Below are positions 16,416-26,099 of a stretch of DNA of 52,685 bases, one piece after another. The first letter of the stretch is position 1, and each line of letters opens with the position of its first letter. Below the pieces are notes generated by a model that did no database searches, was not told the origin of the DNA, and saw nothing but the letters and a program-made list of their open reading frames with translations. The translations under genes and the position numbers were made by a program. This DNA comes from Jeotgalibaca porci. GTDB lineage: Bacteria > Bacillota > Bacilli > Lactobacillales > Aerococcaceae. The stretch is from NCBI RefSeq assembly GCF_011299095.1, contig NZ_CP049890.1:1-52685 (forward strand). The letters run 5' to 3'.

Positions 16416-16764
16416 CTTCCTATATAATTCCTTTGATTTCCATTCATTTACTTATTAAATCACACAAATTCCCACTAAAAGAAGAGAAGTATTCATGTAA
16501 TTTCCATTGTCTCTGACTCCTTTCAGTTGTCCCATATGTAAATCGGAATCTTTACGTCTTACATATGAATAACAAATCATATGTTTACAAAATCATATTA
16601 ACTCACTGTATGAGTTTTGTCAAGACAAGATGCTTCTTATTCAAATGGACTACTATTGCTGATACAAAAGTCTTAATTTTGTCTATAAACAAAAAACTAG
16701 CATCGTTTTACTCATGTGGTATTATATATATGAATGGAAAATCATGTGAGAGGAATAAGAGCAT
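16416..16764. promoter_or_regulatory. Divergent control region of the metal-efflux genes with two matching operators
   Basis: Two inverted repeats of the same design, 8-bp arms with an 8-bp spacer, lie here: ACATATGA-N8-TCATATGT at 16561-16584, nearer the ATPase, and ATATATGA-N8-TCATGTGA at 16726-16749, just before the repressor gene. Both resemble ArsR/SmtB operators. The second overlaps a likely -10 (TATTAT, about 16720), as expected for a repressor. Confidence 0.75.
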
Positions 16765-17079
16765 ATGGATACATCAACAACTTCGCCAATCAATAAAGAG
16801 AAGATCCAATCAATAAGCAAAGTATTCAAAGTGATTAGTGACCCTACACGCTTGTCAATTCTCTTTCTTTTACAGAAAGAAGAGCTCAGTGTTGGAAACA
16901 TTGTGCTTGCATTGGATATGGAACAGTCCGCGATTTCACACCAACTAAAAATATTGAAAGATTCACGTTTAGTGAAGGCAAGAAGAGAAGGGAAAAGCAT
17001 GGTTTACAGTCTTGATGATCTTCATGTTTTCAGTATTCTCGAACAAGTCTTAACTCATATCAATGAACAAGAACAATAA
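16765..17079 (+). CDS. SmtB/CzrA-like ArsR-family metal-sensing repressor
   Basis: This 104-residue winged-helix repressor has VISDPTRLSILFLLQKEELS, then the recognition helix in MEQSAISHQLKILKDSRLV. Its last helix carries D-x-H-x10-H-x2-E (DLHVFSILEQVLTHINE), the alpha-5 zinc site of SmtB; there is no CxC arsenic or cadmium site at alpha-3. It should release DNA when zinc (or cobalt) binds. It is followed 23 bp later by the CDF carrier in the same direction and is divergent from the P1B-4 ATPase; the operators at 16561 and 16726 would control both arms. Family and metal-site type are clear; the inducing metal is inferred. Confidence 0.92.
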   Translation: MDTSTTSPINKEKIQSISKVFKVISDPTRLSILFLLQKEELSVGNIVLALDMEQSAISHQLKILKDSRLVKARREGKSMVYSLDDLHVFSILEQVLTHINEQEQ

Positions 17080-17102
17080 AAGCTAATAAGGTATAAAACT
17101 AA

Positions 17103-18026
17103 ATGGAGGTTTTTAAAATTTCAAAGTCAGAGAAACAAGAAAATCACTCGCACCAAAATCAACCGAATAAGAATATTAAAATTGCTTTTTTCATCAACTT
17201 TATTTTTTCCATGATTGAATTTTTCTTTGGGTCTCTTTTCAATAGTGTGTCAATTATGTCCGACGCCGTTCATGATTTAGGAGATTCCATTTCTATTGGA
17301 TTCGCTTGGTTTTTCCAGGGGTACTCAGAAAAGCAGCAAGATGAACAGTTCACTTTTGGTTATAACCGCTTTTCATTATTAGGGGCGTTGATAACTGGAG
17401 TAGTACTGATCGGCGGCTCATTTTTTATGATTTACCGAAGTATCCCACGTTTGATTGATCCGCAACCGGTTAATTACAGTGGCATGTTTTGGCTTTCACT
17501 CGTGGCTATTGGATTGAATGGATATGCGGCTTGGATTCTAAGCAAAGGGTCATCTAAAAACGAAGGCATGTTGAACCTGCATATGCTAGAAGATGTATTA
17601 GGGTGGATTGGGGTCTTGGTTGTGAGTATCGTAATGAACTTTACCGAGGCTTATCGATTGGATCCAATCTTATCGATTTTGATAGCACTCTATATCCTCT
17701 ATAAAACTGTACCTGAATTTTTCAGTACAATGAAAATTTTATTGAACGGTTCGCCGGAAAATGTAAACGTAGAGAACCTGGCGAACTCCATTAACAATAT
17801 TCCTGCTGTAAAGGACCTCTCTCATTTTCACATTTGGTCACTGGACGGAGAAGAAAATGCCCTTATCGTTACGGTTCTTATAGACTCTTCCGATATAAAC
17901 AAGACTAGGGAAATCAAAGAAGAAATTGCAGAGCTTGCCCATACATCGGGTGTAAAGGATCATATCACAATAGAAATAACTACAAGTAAAGACGAACTGG
18001 AAAAAGGGTATGCTTATGGCAGTTAA
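17103..18026 (+). CDS. Cation diffusion facilitator (zinc/cobalt exporter)
   Basis: This proton-coupled CDF exporter has 307 residues, a His-rich N-terminus (ENHSHQNQPNK), six membrane spans and a C-terminal cytoplasmic domain. Both halves of the transport site are visible: HDLGD in span 2 (DAVHDLGDS) and HMLED in span 5 (NLHMLEDVLGW); this H-x3-D pair fits zinc, cadmium or cobalt. The C-terminal domain has the usual His residues (DLSHFHIWSLD). The start at 17103 lacks a strong upstream site; GGAGG sits at 17106-17110 inside the frame, so an in-frame start a little later (for instance the non-standard ATT near 17119) is possible. It is in one operon with the SmtB-like gene. Confidence 0.9.
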   Translation: MEVFKISKSEKQENHSHQNQPNKNIKIAFFINFIFSMIEFFFGSLFNSVSIMSDAVHDLGDSISIGFAWFFQGYSEKQQDEQFTFGYNRFSLLGALITGVVLIGGSFFMIYRSIPRLIDPQPVNYSGMFWLSLVAIGLNGYAAWILSKGSSKNEGMLNLHMLEDVLGWIGVLVVSIVMNFTEAYRLDPILSILIALYILYKTVPEFFSTMKILLNGSPENVNVENLANSINNIPAVKDLSHFHIWSLDGEENALIVTVLIDSSDINKTREIKEEIAELAHTSGVKDHITIEITTSKDELEKGYAYGS

Positions 18027-18057
18027 AGTATTTATATATTGAAAAAAGGACTATTTT

Positions 18058-18110
18058 AAATCGAGTAGGAGACTAGTCAATTAATGGCTAGTCTCCTACT
18101 CGATTTATTA
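18058..18110 (+). terminator. Terminator after the CDF carrier gene
   Basis: A 19-bp perfect stem (18058-18076 with 18088-18106) and 11-base loop, one of the strongest hairpins in the plasmid; the T run is short. Confidence 0.75.
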
Positions 18111-18220
18111 GTGCAAAGCACCCCTTAAATTTAATGCAAAATAAAATTACAATTTACACAAGGGGTATAGCTGTGTCATAACTAATGGTCATAAGTAAAG
18201 TGAAAAATGAGGTGAATAAT

Positions 18221-18787
18221 ATGAAATATGGCTATGCGCGGGTGAGTACCCGTCACCAAGATTTAGAAGGGCAACTACGTCAGCTGGAAGAGGAACGCTG
18301 CGATAAGGTATTCTTTGAAAAAATAACAGGAACCAAAAGTAATCGTCCGGAATTTCAAAAATTACTGGAAGAGATTCAGACAGGTGATACATTGGTAGTT
18401 ACCAAGCTAGATCGGTTCGCCCGAAGCACACAAGATGCCTTAAATACGATTAAATATCTTTTTGAAAAAGGTGTCCGGATTAATGTCCTGAATTTAGGCG
18501 TTATTGAGAACACGTCAACCGGAAGACTAATTTTTACGATTTTTAGTGCCTTTGCGGATTTCGAACGCGATTTAATTGTGGAACGCACACAAGAAGGAAA
18601 AGAAATAGCGAAACAACGGCCTGGTTTTAGAGAAGGGCGGCCAAGAAAATTCTCCAAACAGCAATTGGCTCTAGCAATGCAGTTACTAGAAACAAACTCT
18701 TATACAGAAGTTGAAAAAATGACAGGGATTAGTAAAAGTACGCTGACGCGCCATAAACGGAAACTGCTGATCGGTAAAAAGATATAA
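18221..18787 (+). CDS. Tn3-type resolvase (second copy, AT-rich)
   Basis: This serine resolvase has 188 residues, with catalytic serine in [31 protein letters not shown], the arm motif [18 protein letters not shown] and a C-terminal HTH ([15 protein letters not shown]). Start ATG 18221 with GAGGTG at seven bases. Its protein is almost the same as that of 9688-10257, but the coding DNA follows the plasmid's AT-rich codon use. The upstream block TGTCATAACTAATGGTCA is shared with the other copy. It could resolve plasmid multimers; two such genes 8.5 kb apart in the same orientation could also delete or invert the segment between their res sites. Confidence 0.93.
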   Translation: MKYGYARVSTRHQDLEGQLRQLEEERCDKVFFEKITGTKSNRPEFQKLLEEIQTGDTLVVTKLDRFARSTQDALNTIKYLFEKGVRINVLNLGVIENTSTGRLIFTIFSAFADFERDLIVERTQEGKEIAKQRPGFREGRPRKFSKQQLALAMQLLETNSYTEVEKMTGISKSTLTRHKRKLLIGKKI

Positions 18788-19630
18788 ATTTGATAAACTC
18801 TAGTCTCACTTGTTTAACTAGTGACGGTTATTATAAGAGTAAGGAGTTTGTTGCCAGAAAGTTTTTCTTTTAGGGTTTTTACTAATTTAGTAAAGGATAA
18901 TTTAAGGCATTTTCATGGGTAGTTGTAGGTAATTGAATATGAAAACAGCTTAAAATGCTTTATTTCATTCGCTATATCATTCTTAAACTAGAGAATAAAC
19001 GCTTTTTTATTTAAATTTTCCATTTTTGAGGATAATGGACCTCATAGTCTTTCAACTATTTATGAACCAGTAATGATTATTCATACTATATCCTCCTAAA
19101 AAATCTCTTATTACTCGATATTTTTTAGGAGCGTTTTTATTTATCAAGCATTTATACTCGAAAACATGGTGTTTTTAACCTGAAATCTTTCTCAGAAAGA
19201 CAAGAAAAAAGCCTATCGATATTTCGATAGGCTCGTTTTCTTAACTTAATGACATTGGAATCAAGATACTCTTTTTTTGAGCGTCTCGTTTTCGGGTAAG
19301 GATTCCAATGTTCTTATTGTTAGCCTTTTTGATAACGAGAAAAATTTTCATGATTATAGATAGATATTGGAGAAGGTAATTATTACGTTATGAGCGTTGT
19401 GATTAGTTATAAAGGTAATTGTTAAAACTAATCCGAAAAAAGATTTATGCAAGAGCGAAGGTTACAAAAAAGTATATTAAAAAAAGAGCCAGTATGTTCT
19501 AAAAGAAGGTCAGCTTTTCATTTAGTAAAAACTAAAATCCCTTAACCTGCTAAGAAAGGTCTTATTAGTCAAAGAATGAAATAAATATATTTGAAGTAGA
19601 CTAGCTTATTGCTTAGTAATGTATTGTTTT
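18788..19630. other. 843-bp non-coding region with three hairpins
   Basis: No gene is seen. Hairpins: CTCCTAAAAAAT with ATTTTTTAGGAG followed by GTTTTT (19093-19138); GCCTATCGA-TATT-TCGATAGGC flanked by A and T runs (19211-19238), a clear bidirectional terminator; and ACATTGGAATC at 19252-19262 with GATTCCAATGT at 19301-19311, enclosing 38 bases. The last two could bound a small RNA. Otherwise it looks like decayed DNA. Confidence 0.6.
19205..19240. terminator. Bidirectional terminator
   Basis: Perfect 9-bp stem with a TATT loop, A6 before and TCGTTTTC after. Confidence 0.7.
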
Positions 19631-20032
19631 TCATTGTATCTTTTCGGTCTCTGAATAACCATTGAAATAAAAAAAATTTTGAGTATCATCTCGACCCATC
19701 ACAATGATCTCAGCTAACTTGTCATTGAGCCATTTGATTTTGATATCTTCTGGATTCACATATGTGAGCTGATCAGTTATGATAACGGCACTATGCTCTG
19801 AAGAAGTTGCGGTTTCTTTAATAATGATTTCACTTGAATACCCTTCTGTTGATACTTCTATATGGTAAGTATTATCGGGAGAGTCACTGACTAATAAGAT
19901 TTTCTTTTCAAAAAAATGGTTATAAGTAGTTTTTAAAACGGGAAGGCTCATAAGAAGGAACGTTGTAAGAACCATTAAAAAGAATATTCCACATCCTTGA
20001 TTGGGCACATCTTCACTCTTGGGACGCTTCAT
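19631..20032 (-). CDS. Membrane-anchored hypothetical protein, paralogue of 9023-9460
   Basis: This 133-residue protein has MKRPKSEDVPNQGCGIFFLM, one membrane span (about residues 14-35) and an outer domain with LLVSDSPDNTYHIEVSTEG and DIKIKWLNDKLAEIIVMGRD. It is the partner of the protein at 9023-9460, shorter at the C-terminus. It lies 0.8 kb from the second resolvase, as the other copy lies 0.2 kb from the first, so two similar modules were probably brought together by plasmid fusion. No known function; DUF5412-like is a tentative label. Confidence 0.75.
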   Translation of the reverse strand: MKRPKSEDVPNQGCGIFFLMVLTTFLLMSLPVLKTTYNHFFEKKILLVSDSPDNTYHIEVSTEGYSSEIIIKETATSSEHSAVIITDQLTYVNPEDIKIKWLNDKLAEIIVMGRDDTQNFFYFNGYSETEKIQ

Positions 20033-20324
20033 GTTACCACTCTCCTTTTTTGTGTATATTCTAACATATGTCCTCTTGTTTTATATTATATACTTTTTAA
20101 CTTTTTGCAAAATTATTGACGCTCCCGAAGTTATTTTATTCGGTCTTTTAAGTTATATCTAATCAACATTATAATGAAATCTATAAATGGTCTAAGTAGA
20201 TATACAATTATTAAAGTAAAACTAACTATATCAATGATTATGTAATTAGGATGTTTATCACGCTCAATATAGTGTTAGAATAAGACTATAGTACAGTTAT
20301 CGTACAAAAGGAGAAATTAAAAAC
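20033..20324. other. Intergenic region before hsdM with a 20-bp relic of an IS256-type end
   Basis: Bases 20108-20127 are the exact reverse complement of 48440-48459, the outer left end of the IS256-family element. Near the gene, GTACAGTTATCGTAC (about 20291-20305) is a short dyad that may be an operator. AAAGGAG precedes the hsdM ATG. Confidence 0.55.
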
Positions 20325-21812
20325 ATGTCAAAACTAACACAACAACAATTAGAATCACATTTATGGGAATCAGCCAATATATTACGTGGCTCTATCGATT
20401 CAAGTGACTATAAAAGCTACATTTTCGGATTATTATTTTTAAAACGTATTAACGATGTATTTGAAGAACAACAAGAAAATTTATTCGAAAAACACGGAGA
20501 AAAGATAGGGAATCTCTTAAAAAATGATCCAGATCAATATCAATTTTATGTTCCTGAAAAAGCACGCTGGAATGAAGTACGTAGCAAAGGACAAGATATT
20601 GGAACGGCTATTAATGTGGCATTTGAAGCGTTGGAAAACGATAATGCGACACTAGAAGGCGTATTGACGACAATCGACTTCAACCGTGAAGTCTTAACCG
20701 ATGATATACTACAACAATTGTTACAGCACTTTTCTTTGCTAAATTTACAAAACCGAAACCTATCTGAACCTGATATTTTAGGGCGTGCATACGAGTACTT
20801 AATCAAAATGTTCGCCGATGATGCTGGGAAGAAAGGCGGGGAATTTTACACGCCAACAAAAGTGGTAGAGTTACTAGTACGATTGTTAAAACCAGAAGAA
20901 GGTATGCGTGTCTATGACCCAACTTGTGGTTCAGGAGGGATGTTAATTCAATCCGTTGATTATGTGAAGAAACAAGGTGGAAACCCGCAATCAATCTCTT
21001 TATTTGGACAAGAAAAAAACCTAAACACGTGGGCTATTTCAAAAATGAATATGCTTTTACATGACCTTCCAGACCATAGAATTGAAAAAGGAGATACTAT
21101 CCGTAATCCTAAATTGACTGAAGAAGGAGATATCATGCTCTTTGATCGCGTAATTGCGAATCCACCATTTTCCTTGAAAAATTGGGGGCGTGAAGAAGCA
21201 GAAGCGGATGTATATGGTCGTTTCCAATATGGGATTCCACCAAAAAATGCAGGAGATTATGCTTTTGTGCAACACATGATAGCTTCTTTAAATAGTAAAG
21301 GAATGGCCGGCGTAGTTATGCCGCATGGTGTATTATTCCGTGGCGGAGCTGAAGGAAAAATCAGACAAGGGTTACTTGAAAACGATTTACTAGAAGCAGT
21401 CATTGGATTGCCATCGAATCTTTTCTATGGGACAGGAATCCCAGCAAGCATATTGATATTTAATCGAGATAAAAAAGAAACCAGCAAAGGGAATGTTTTA
21501 TTTATTGCTGCTGAGGAAGAGTATCAAGAAGGCAAAAATCAAAATACACTACGTGAAGAAGATGTAGAAAAAATTTTATCAGCATTTGAAACATATGAAG
21601 ACATGGAAAAATATGCTCGCGTGGTTACATTAGATGAAATTAAAGAGAACGATTATAACTTGAATATTAGCCGCTATATTGATAAATCAGTGGAAGAAGA
21701 ACCTATTGATATTCATGCAGTACTTTCAGATATTCAAGAGTTGGAAAGTAAACGCAGTGATACAAAAGATAAACTGAATGGCTATTTACAAGAGTTAGGG
21801 TTTGGTGAGTGA
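20325..21812 (+). CDS. hsdM: Type I restriction-modification methyltransferase subunit HsdM
   Basis: This is the N6-adenine methyltransferase subunit, which forms M2S with HsdS and R2M2S with HsdR. It has 495 residues. The N-terminal HsdM helical domain (residues 1-150; ANILRGSIDSSDYKSYIFGL) is followed by the methylase fold with motif I DPTCGSGG, the family hallmark GGEFYTPTKVVELLV before it, and motif IV NPPF. The C-terminal helix region (VLSDIQELESKRSDTKDKL) contacts HsdS. It starts at 20325 after AAAGGAG. hsdS follows with a one-base gap. All domains are intact, so it should be active. Confidence 0.96.
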   Translation: MSKLTQQQLESHLWESANILRGSIDSSDYKSYIFGLLFLKRINDVFEEQQENLFEKHGEKIGNLLKNDPDQYQFYVPEKARWNEVRSKGQDIGTAINVAFEALENDNATLEGVLTTIDFNREVLTDDILQQLLQHFSLLNLQNRNLSEPDILGRAYEYLIKMFADDAGKKGGEFYTPTKVVELLVRLLKPEEGMRVYDPTCGSGGMLIQSVDYVKKQGGNPQSISLFGQEKNLNTWAISKMNMLLHDLPDHRIEKGDTIRNPKLTEEGDIMLFDRVIANPPFSLKNWGREEAEADVYGRFQYGIPPKNAGDYAFVQHMIASLNSKGMAGVVMPHGVLFRGGAEGKIRQGLLENDLLEAVIGLPSNLFYGTGIPASILIFNRDKKETSKGNVLFIAAEEEYQEGKNQNTLREEDVEKILSAFETYEDMEKYARVVTLDEIKENDYNLNISRYIDKSVEEEPIDIHAVLSDIQELESKRSDTKDKLNGYLQELGFGE

Positions 21813-21813
21813 G

Positions 21814-23112
21814 ATGATGGAAGTTAAAAGTAATTTTAAGATGACTGAGCTTGGTAAAATACCTGTTGAATGGGAAATTTATCCGTTAAAAGAATTAGCT
21901 TCTGGTGACAAAGTAAATTCTTTTATAGACGGTGATTGGATTGAGTCGAAAGACATGTCTAAAGAGGGTGTTAGAATTATACAAACAGGAAATATAGGAA
22001 TTGGGAGGTTTATTGAAAAAAAAGCAAAAAGGTATATTTCAGAAACAACATTTGAAAAACTTAATTGCAAAGAGATTTATGAAGGAGATATGTTGATATG
22101 TAGACTAGCAGATCCTATTGGTCGAGCCTGTTTGATACCTGCGAAAGAAGAGAGGTTAATAACTTCTGTAGATATTACTATATTTCGTCCATCTAAACAA
22201 TATGATTCAAAGTATTTAGTATACTATATCAATTCAGATGAAAATCTTTCAGAAGTTAAAAAGTATACTTCGGGAACTACAAGACAAAGAATCAGTAGAG
22301 GTAACTTAGCTAAAGTGCTTATTAAAGTTCCTCCACTAAAAGAACAACAAAAAATCGCCGAAATCCTTTCCACAGTGGACGAACAAATTGAACAAACCGA
22401 TCAATTGATTGAAAAAACAAAAGAACTGAAAAAAGGGCTTATGCAGCAATTGCTAACAAAAGGGATTGGACATACTGAATTTAAACAAACAGAGCTTGGC
22501 TATATACCTATTGATTGGAAAATTAAATCATTAAATGAAATAACTACTGATGTAACCATTGGTTTAGTAACATCCATGACGAAAAATTACGTTGATAATG
22601 GGATTCCTTTAATTAGAAATTCAGATATAAAAGAAGGATTTGTCCGTACAGAAAAAATGGTAAATTTATCTTATGATTTTGCTAGTTCTAATAAGCATAA
22701 GATGCTAAAGAGAGGGGATATTGTAACCATACATACTGGAGATATTGGAACATCTGCTGTTATCGAAGATAATTTAATCGGTGCTTTAGGATTTGCTACA
22801 TTACAAACTACAGTCCCAGATAATACCTCTTCGGAATGGTTAATGCTATTTTTTAATTCCGAAATTGCTAAGAAACAGTTTTATAACTTTAGTACAGGTG
22901 ATGGTAGAAATAATCTGAATCTAAAAGAATTTGTTAAAACGAGAATTATAGTACCAAATTTATTGGAAGAACAAAATAAAATTTCAAGTATCATATCTAC
23001 CGTAGATGAAAAAATAAAGGGATATGAAAATGAAAAATCAAAATATGAAGAATTGAAAAAAGGATTAATACAACAACTCTTAACAGGAAAAACGCGTGTA
23101 AAAGTAGATTAG
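21814..23112 (+). CDS. hsdS: Type I restriction-modification specificity subunit HsdS
   Basis: This subunit reads the bipartite target sequence. It has two target-recognition domains, each opening with the typical MTELGKIPVEWE / QTELGYIPIDWKIKS pattern (about residues 10 and 220), and two conserved coiled-coil spacers ending each half (LKEQQKIAEILSTVDEQIEQ and EQNKISSIISTVDEKIKG). The two TRD sequences differ, so the target has two different half-sites; it cannot be read from the sequence. The ATG at 21814 lies one base after the hsdM stop; the TTG at 21802 is a less likely alternative. The length, 432 residues, is normal. Confidence 0.94.
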   Translation: MMEVKSNFKMTELGKIPVEWEIYPLKELASGDKVNSFIDGDWIESKDMSKEGVRIIQTGNIGIGRFIEKKAKRYISETTFEKLNCKEIYEGDMLICRLADPIGRACLIPAKEERLITSVDITIFRPSKQYDSKYLVYYINSDENLSEVKKYTSGTTRQRISRGNLAKVLIKVPPLKEQQKIAEILSTVDEQIEQTDQLIEKTKELKKGLMQQLLTKGIGHTEFKQTELGYIPIDWKIKSLNEITTDVTIGLVTSMTKNYVDNGIPLIRNSDIKEGFVRTEKMVNLSYDFASSNKHKMLKRGDIVTIHTGDIGTSAVIEDNLIGALGFATLQTTVPDNTSSEWLMLFFNSEIAKKQFYNFSTGDGRNNLNLKEFVKTRIIVPNLLEEQNKISSIISTVDEKIKGYENEKSKYEELKKGLIQQLLTGKTRVKVD

Positions 23113-23131
23113 TTAAGGAGGTGAATGTTCA

Positions 23132-26059
23132 TTGGAGAGATACGAAGAAACGCAAGTGGAGATTCCTTTTATCGAACAATTAAAGACCTACGGTTATACT
23201 TATTTAACCTCAGCTGAATTAGATCAAGAACGCTCCTCTCAAGCAGCCGTCTTGTTGGAAGAGCGTTTTCGAAACAGTTTAAAGCATCTTAATCCATGGA
23301 TTAGTGATAATAACTTAGATAAAGTGGTCCGCCGTTTTGCGACGCCACAAGCGGAAGATTTATGGCATATGAATAAACAAATATTTGATTGGTTATTTGG
23401 TGAAGGGATTACGGTAGTCCAAGATTTAGGCTCAGGAAATAAAAACCATTCGGTGCAACTCTTTGACTATGACACCATTGGAAATAATGACTTTGTAGTA
23501 ACCAACCAATTTACGTTAACCAATGCCCTAGGAACCATTATTCCGGATATCGTCATTTTTATAAATGGCTTACCTTTGGTGCTTGTGGAGTGTAAAAGTC
23601 CTAAGCTGTCTCCTGAAAAACAACTCCCAGAAGCATATCGTCAAATTGAGCGCTATGTTCGGGAGCATGAAAAATTGTTTTGGCATAACCAAATCATAAT
23701 TTTGACTAGTCGTGATCGTGCAAAAGCAGCGACTCTTTTCACACCAGCTAAGCATTATAGTGTCTGGAAAGATCCATATCCTCTTTCATTGGAAGATGTG
23801 GGCTCTGACTCGCCTCAAGATATCTTAGTCGCAGGAATGTTGCGTAAAGAGGTTGTGTTGGATTTATTGCGGAATTTCATTGTCTATGATGGGAAAGTAA
23901 AGAAACTCGCTCGTTACCAACAGTACAGAGCCGTAAACAAAGCGATTGAACGTATTGAACAAAACGAAAAACCGTCTAAACGTGGAGGGGTCGTTTGGCA
24001 TACGCAAGGCTCGGGTAAATCGTTAACCATGATCTTTTTATCAAAAAAATTACGACGGATACAGCAGTTGAAGAATCCGATGATTGCGATTGTGACGGAC
24101 CGTACCGATTTAGATAATCAAATCACGGCAACTTTTCGCGATTGCGGCTTTTCTTCTCCGCAACAAGCGCAATCGGTGGAAGATTTAAAACTTCAACTGT
24201 CAAAAGGTCAAGGCACCACTGTCATGACCTTGATTGCAAAATTTCAAGAGAATGGAAATGGCGAATTTCCCCTTATTTCCGAAAGCGACAATATTATCGT
24301 CATGACGGATGAATCGCACCGTTCGCAATATAAGACGTTTGCGCTGAACATGCGCAAAGCTTTGCCGAATGCGACTTTTATCGGCTTTACGGGAACACCA
24401 ATCGATAAAAAAGAACGATCTACCACGGGTACATTTGGGGCATATATCGATAAATACACGATTGAACAAGCCGTGGCTGATGGCGCTACGGTCCCAATCT
24501 TTTATGAATCTCGTTTACCGGACCTCCAAGTACGTGGGGATTCTTTAGATGAACTATTCAATCGTTCCTTTAGTGAGTATGACGAAGAAGAAAAAGAAAA
24601 AATCAAACAAAAGTATGTCACCAACGATTTGGTCTTAACGTCTCCTGAACGAATGCGGGACGTTGCTCTAGATATGGTGAAGCACTTTGAAGAGAAAGTG
24701 CTGGTAAACGGCTATAAAGCACAAGTAGTAGCTGTTTCGCGTAAAGCCGCTGCCAAATACAAGGAATTAATTGATTCCTTCTCAAATGGGAAGTTTGAAA
24801 CAGCGGTGATCATATCCAATGGCCATAACGATAAGGAAGAGCTAGCTAGTCATCATAAATCGAAGTCCGAAGAGAGAGCACTGATTGAACGCTTTAAGAA
24901 ACCATTTGAAGCAGACAAATTAGCCATGCTGATTGTTTGCGATAAATTATTGACTGGCTTCGATGCGCCCGTAGAGCAAGTCATGTACCTAGATAAACCC
25001 TTAAAAGAACATAATCTATTACAAGCCGTAGCACGGACGAACCGTCGCTACGACGACAATAAATCTTATGGATTAATTGTTGATTACTTTGGAGTTTCTC
25101 GCTTCTTAGACGAAGCTTTAGCCGTATTCAGCTCTAACGACATTGAAGGGGCACTACACTCAATAGATGAGGAAATTCCAAGATTAGAGCAACGTCAGCG
25201 ACAAGTTATGCGCTATTTCGATGGCTTAAAACCAGAACAAAGAGAAGAAGCAGTCTTGCGTCTAAGCGATGAAAATGTTCGGACAGATTTTGATTTAGCC
25301 TATAAACGGTTTGCGGAAAGTATGGACCGCGTTCTACCGAACCCGAAAGCCGGAAGATTCTTACCAACGTTAAAATGGACAGGAACCATTCGTCAATTAG
25401 CACGTTCAAAGTTTGCCATAGATGACGCGATGGATATCTCAGAATGTGGTGAAAAGGTACGTCAAATTGTACAAGACTATATTCACTCCAATGGTATTAT
25501 TGCCCATGACCCTATTTCTATCTTAGATGCTTCGTTTAAAGCTGATGTAGAAGCGAATACGAAACCAGAAACCAAAGCGGCTCAAATGGAACATGCGATA
25601 AAAAAAGAAATCTCCGTAAAAATGCAAGAAGATGAGGTTTTCTACACGTCTCTTAAAGAAAAAGTGGAAGCATTGGTAGAAGAATACAAAAATCGTCAGT
25701 TAACCATTGAAGAATTACTAGAAGAGTTAGAAAAGACACGAGAAGAGTTAGTGAAGAAAGCGGCAGGAAAAACAGTTTCCGGTCTGACTTCTTTACAAGA
25801 ACCTTACTACAATAAGCTAATGGAAGTAATAGAAGACGGTGAACAGAAGAAATTAAAAAAATTAGCTATTAGCCTACAGGATTTCATTGAGAATAGGGTC
25901 ATTACTATAAGTGATTGGACTAAGAAAGTCGATTTCAAGCGCCAATTAACAGCGGATATGAAGCTTAAATTACTACTGGAAGAGATTGACGTGGAGGACG
26001 CAGCTATGCTGACAGGATACTTTATGAGCTTAGCTGAAACGCAATACGGAAATCGCTAA
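23132..26059 (+). CDS. hsdR: Type I restriction-modification restriction subunit HsdR
   Basis: This subunit translocates DNA with ATP and cleaves unmodified DNA. It has 975 residues. The N-terminal nuclease domain has the D-x(n)-E-x-K site (PDIVIFINGLPLVLVECKS). The SF2 motor follows with Walker A-like HTQGSGKSLTM (about residue 288), motif II TDESHRSQ in place of DEAD, GFTGTPI, and AVARTNRRY (motif VI). The C-terminal helical region binds HsdM. A TTG start at 23132 fits a GGAGGTG eight bases before; the ATG at 23124 is out of frame. It is 19 bp after hsdS. All key motifs are intact. Confidence 0.95.
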   Translation: MERYEETQVEIPFIEQLKTYGYTYLTSAELDQERSSQAAVLLEERFRNSLKHLNPWISDNNLDKVVRRFATPQAEDLWHMNKQIFDWLFGEGITVVQDLGSGNKNHSVQLFDYDTIGNNDFVVTNQFTLTNALGTIIPDIVIFINGLPLVLVECKSPKLSPEKQLPEAYRQIERYVREHEKLFWHNQIIILTSRDRAKAATLFTPAKHYSVWKDPYPLSLEDVGSDSPQDILVAGMLRKEVVLDLLRNFIVYDGKVKKLARYQQYRAVNKAIERIEQNEKPSKRGGVVWHTQGSGKSLTMIFLSKKLRRIQQLKNPMIAIVTDRTDLDNQITATFRDCGFSSPQQAQSVEDLKLQLSKGQGTTVMTLIAKFQENGNGEFPLISESDNIIVMTDESHRSQYKTFALNMRKALPNATFIGFTGTPIDKKERSTTGTFGAYIDKYTIEQAVADGATVPIFYESRLPDLQVRGDSLDELFNRSFSEYDEEEKEKIKQKYVTNDLVLTSPERMRDVALDMVKHFEEKVLVNGYKAQVVAVSRKAAAKYKELIDSFSNGKFETAVIISNGHNDKEELASHHKSKSEERALIERFKKPFEADKLAMLIVCDKLLTGFDAPVEQVMYLDKPLKEHNLLQAVARTNRRYDDNKSYGLIVDYFGVSRFLDEALAVFSSNDIEGALHSIDEEIPRLEQRQRQVMRYFDGLKPEQREEAVLRLSDENVRTDFDLAYKRFAESMDRVLPNPKAGRFLPTLKWTGTIRQLARSKFAIDDAMDISECGEKVRQIVQDYIHSNGIIAHDPISILDASFKADVEANTKPETKAAQMEHAIKKEISVKMQEDEVFYTSLKEKVEALVEEYKNRQLTIEELLEELEKTREELVKKAAGKTVSGLTSLQEPYYNKLMEVIEDGEQKKLKKLAISLQDFIENRVITISDWTKKVDFKRQLTADMKLKLLLEEIDVEDAAMLTGYFMSLAETQYGNR

Positions 26060-26061
26060 AT

Positions 26062-26099
26062 AAAAACAAGCAGCCATTTTAATTTGGTTGCTTGTTTTT
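26062..26099. terminator. Shared bidirectional terminator between hsdR and the metallopeptidase gene
   Basis: AAAAACAAGCA-CCA with TGG-TGCTTGTTTTT, symmetrical A and T runs between two convergent genes. Confidence 0.85.
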
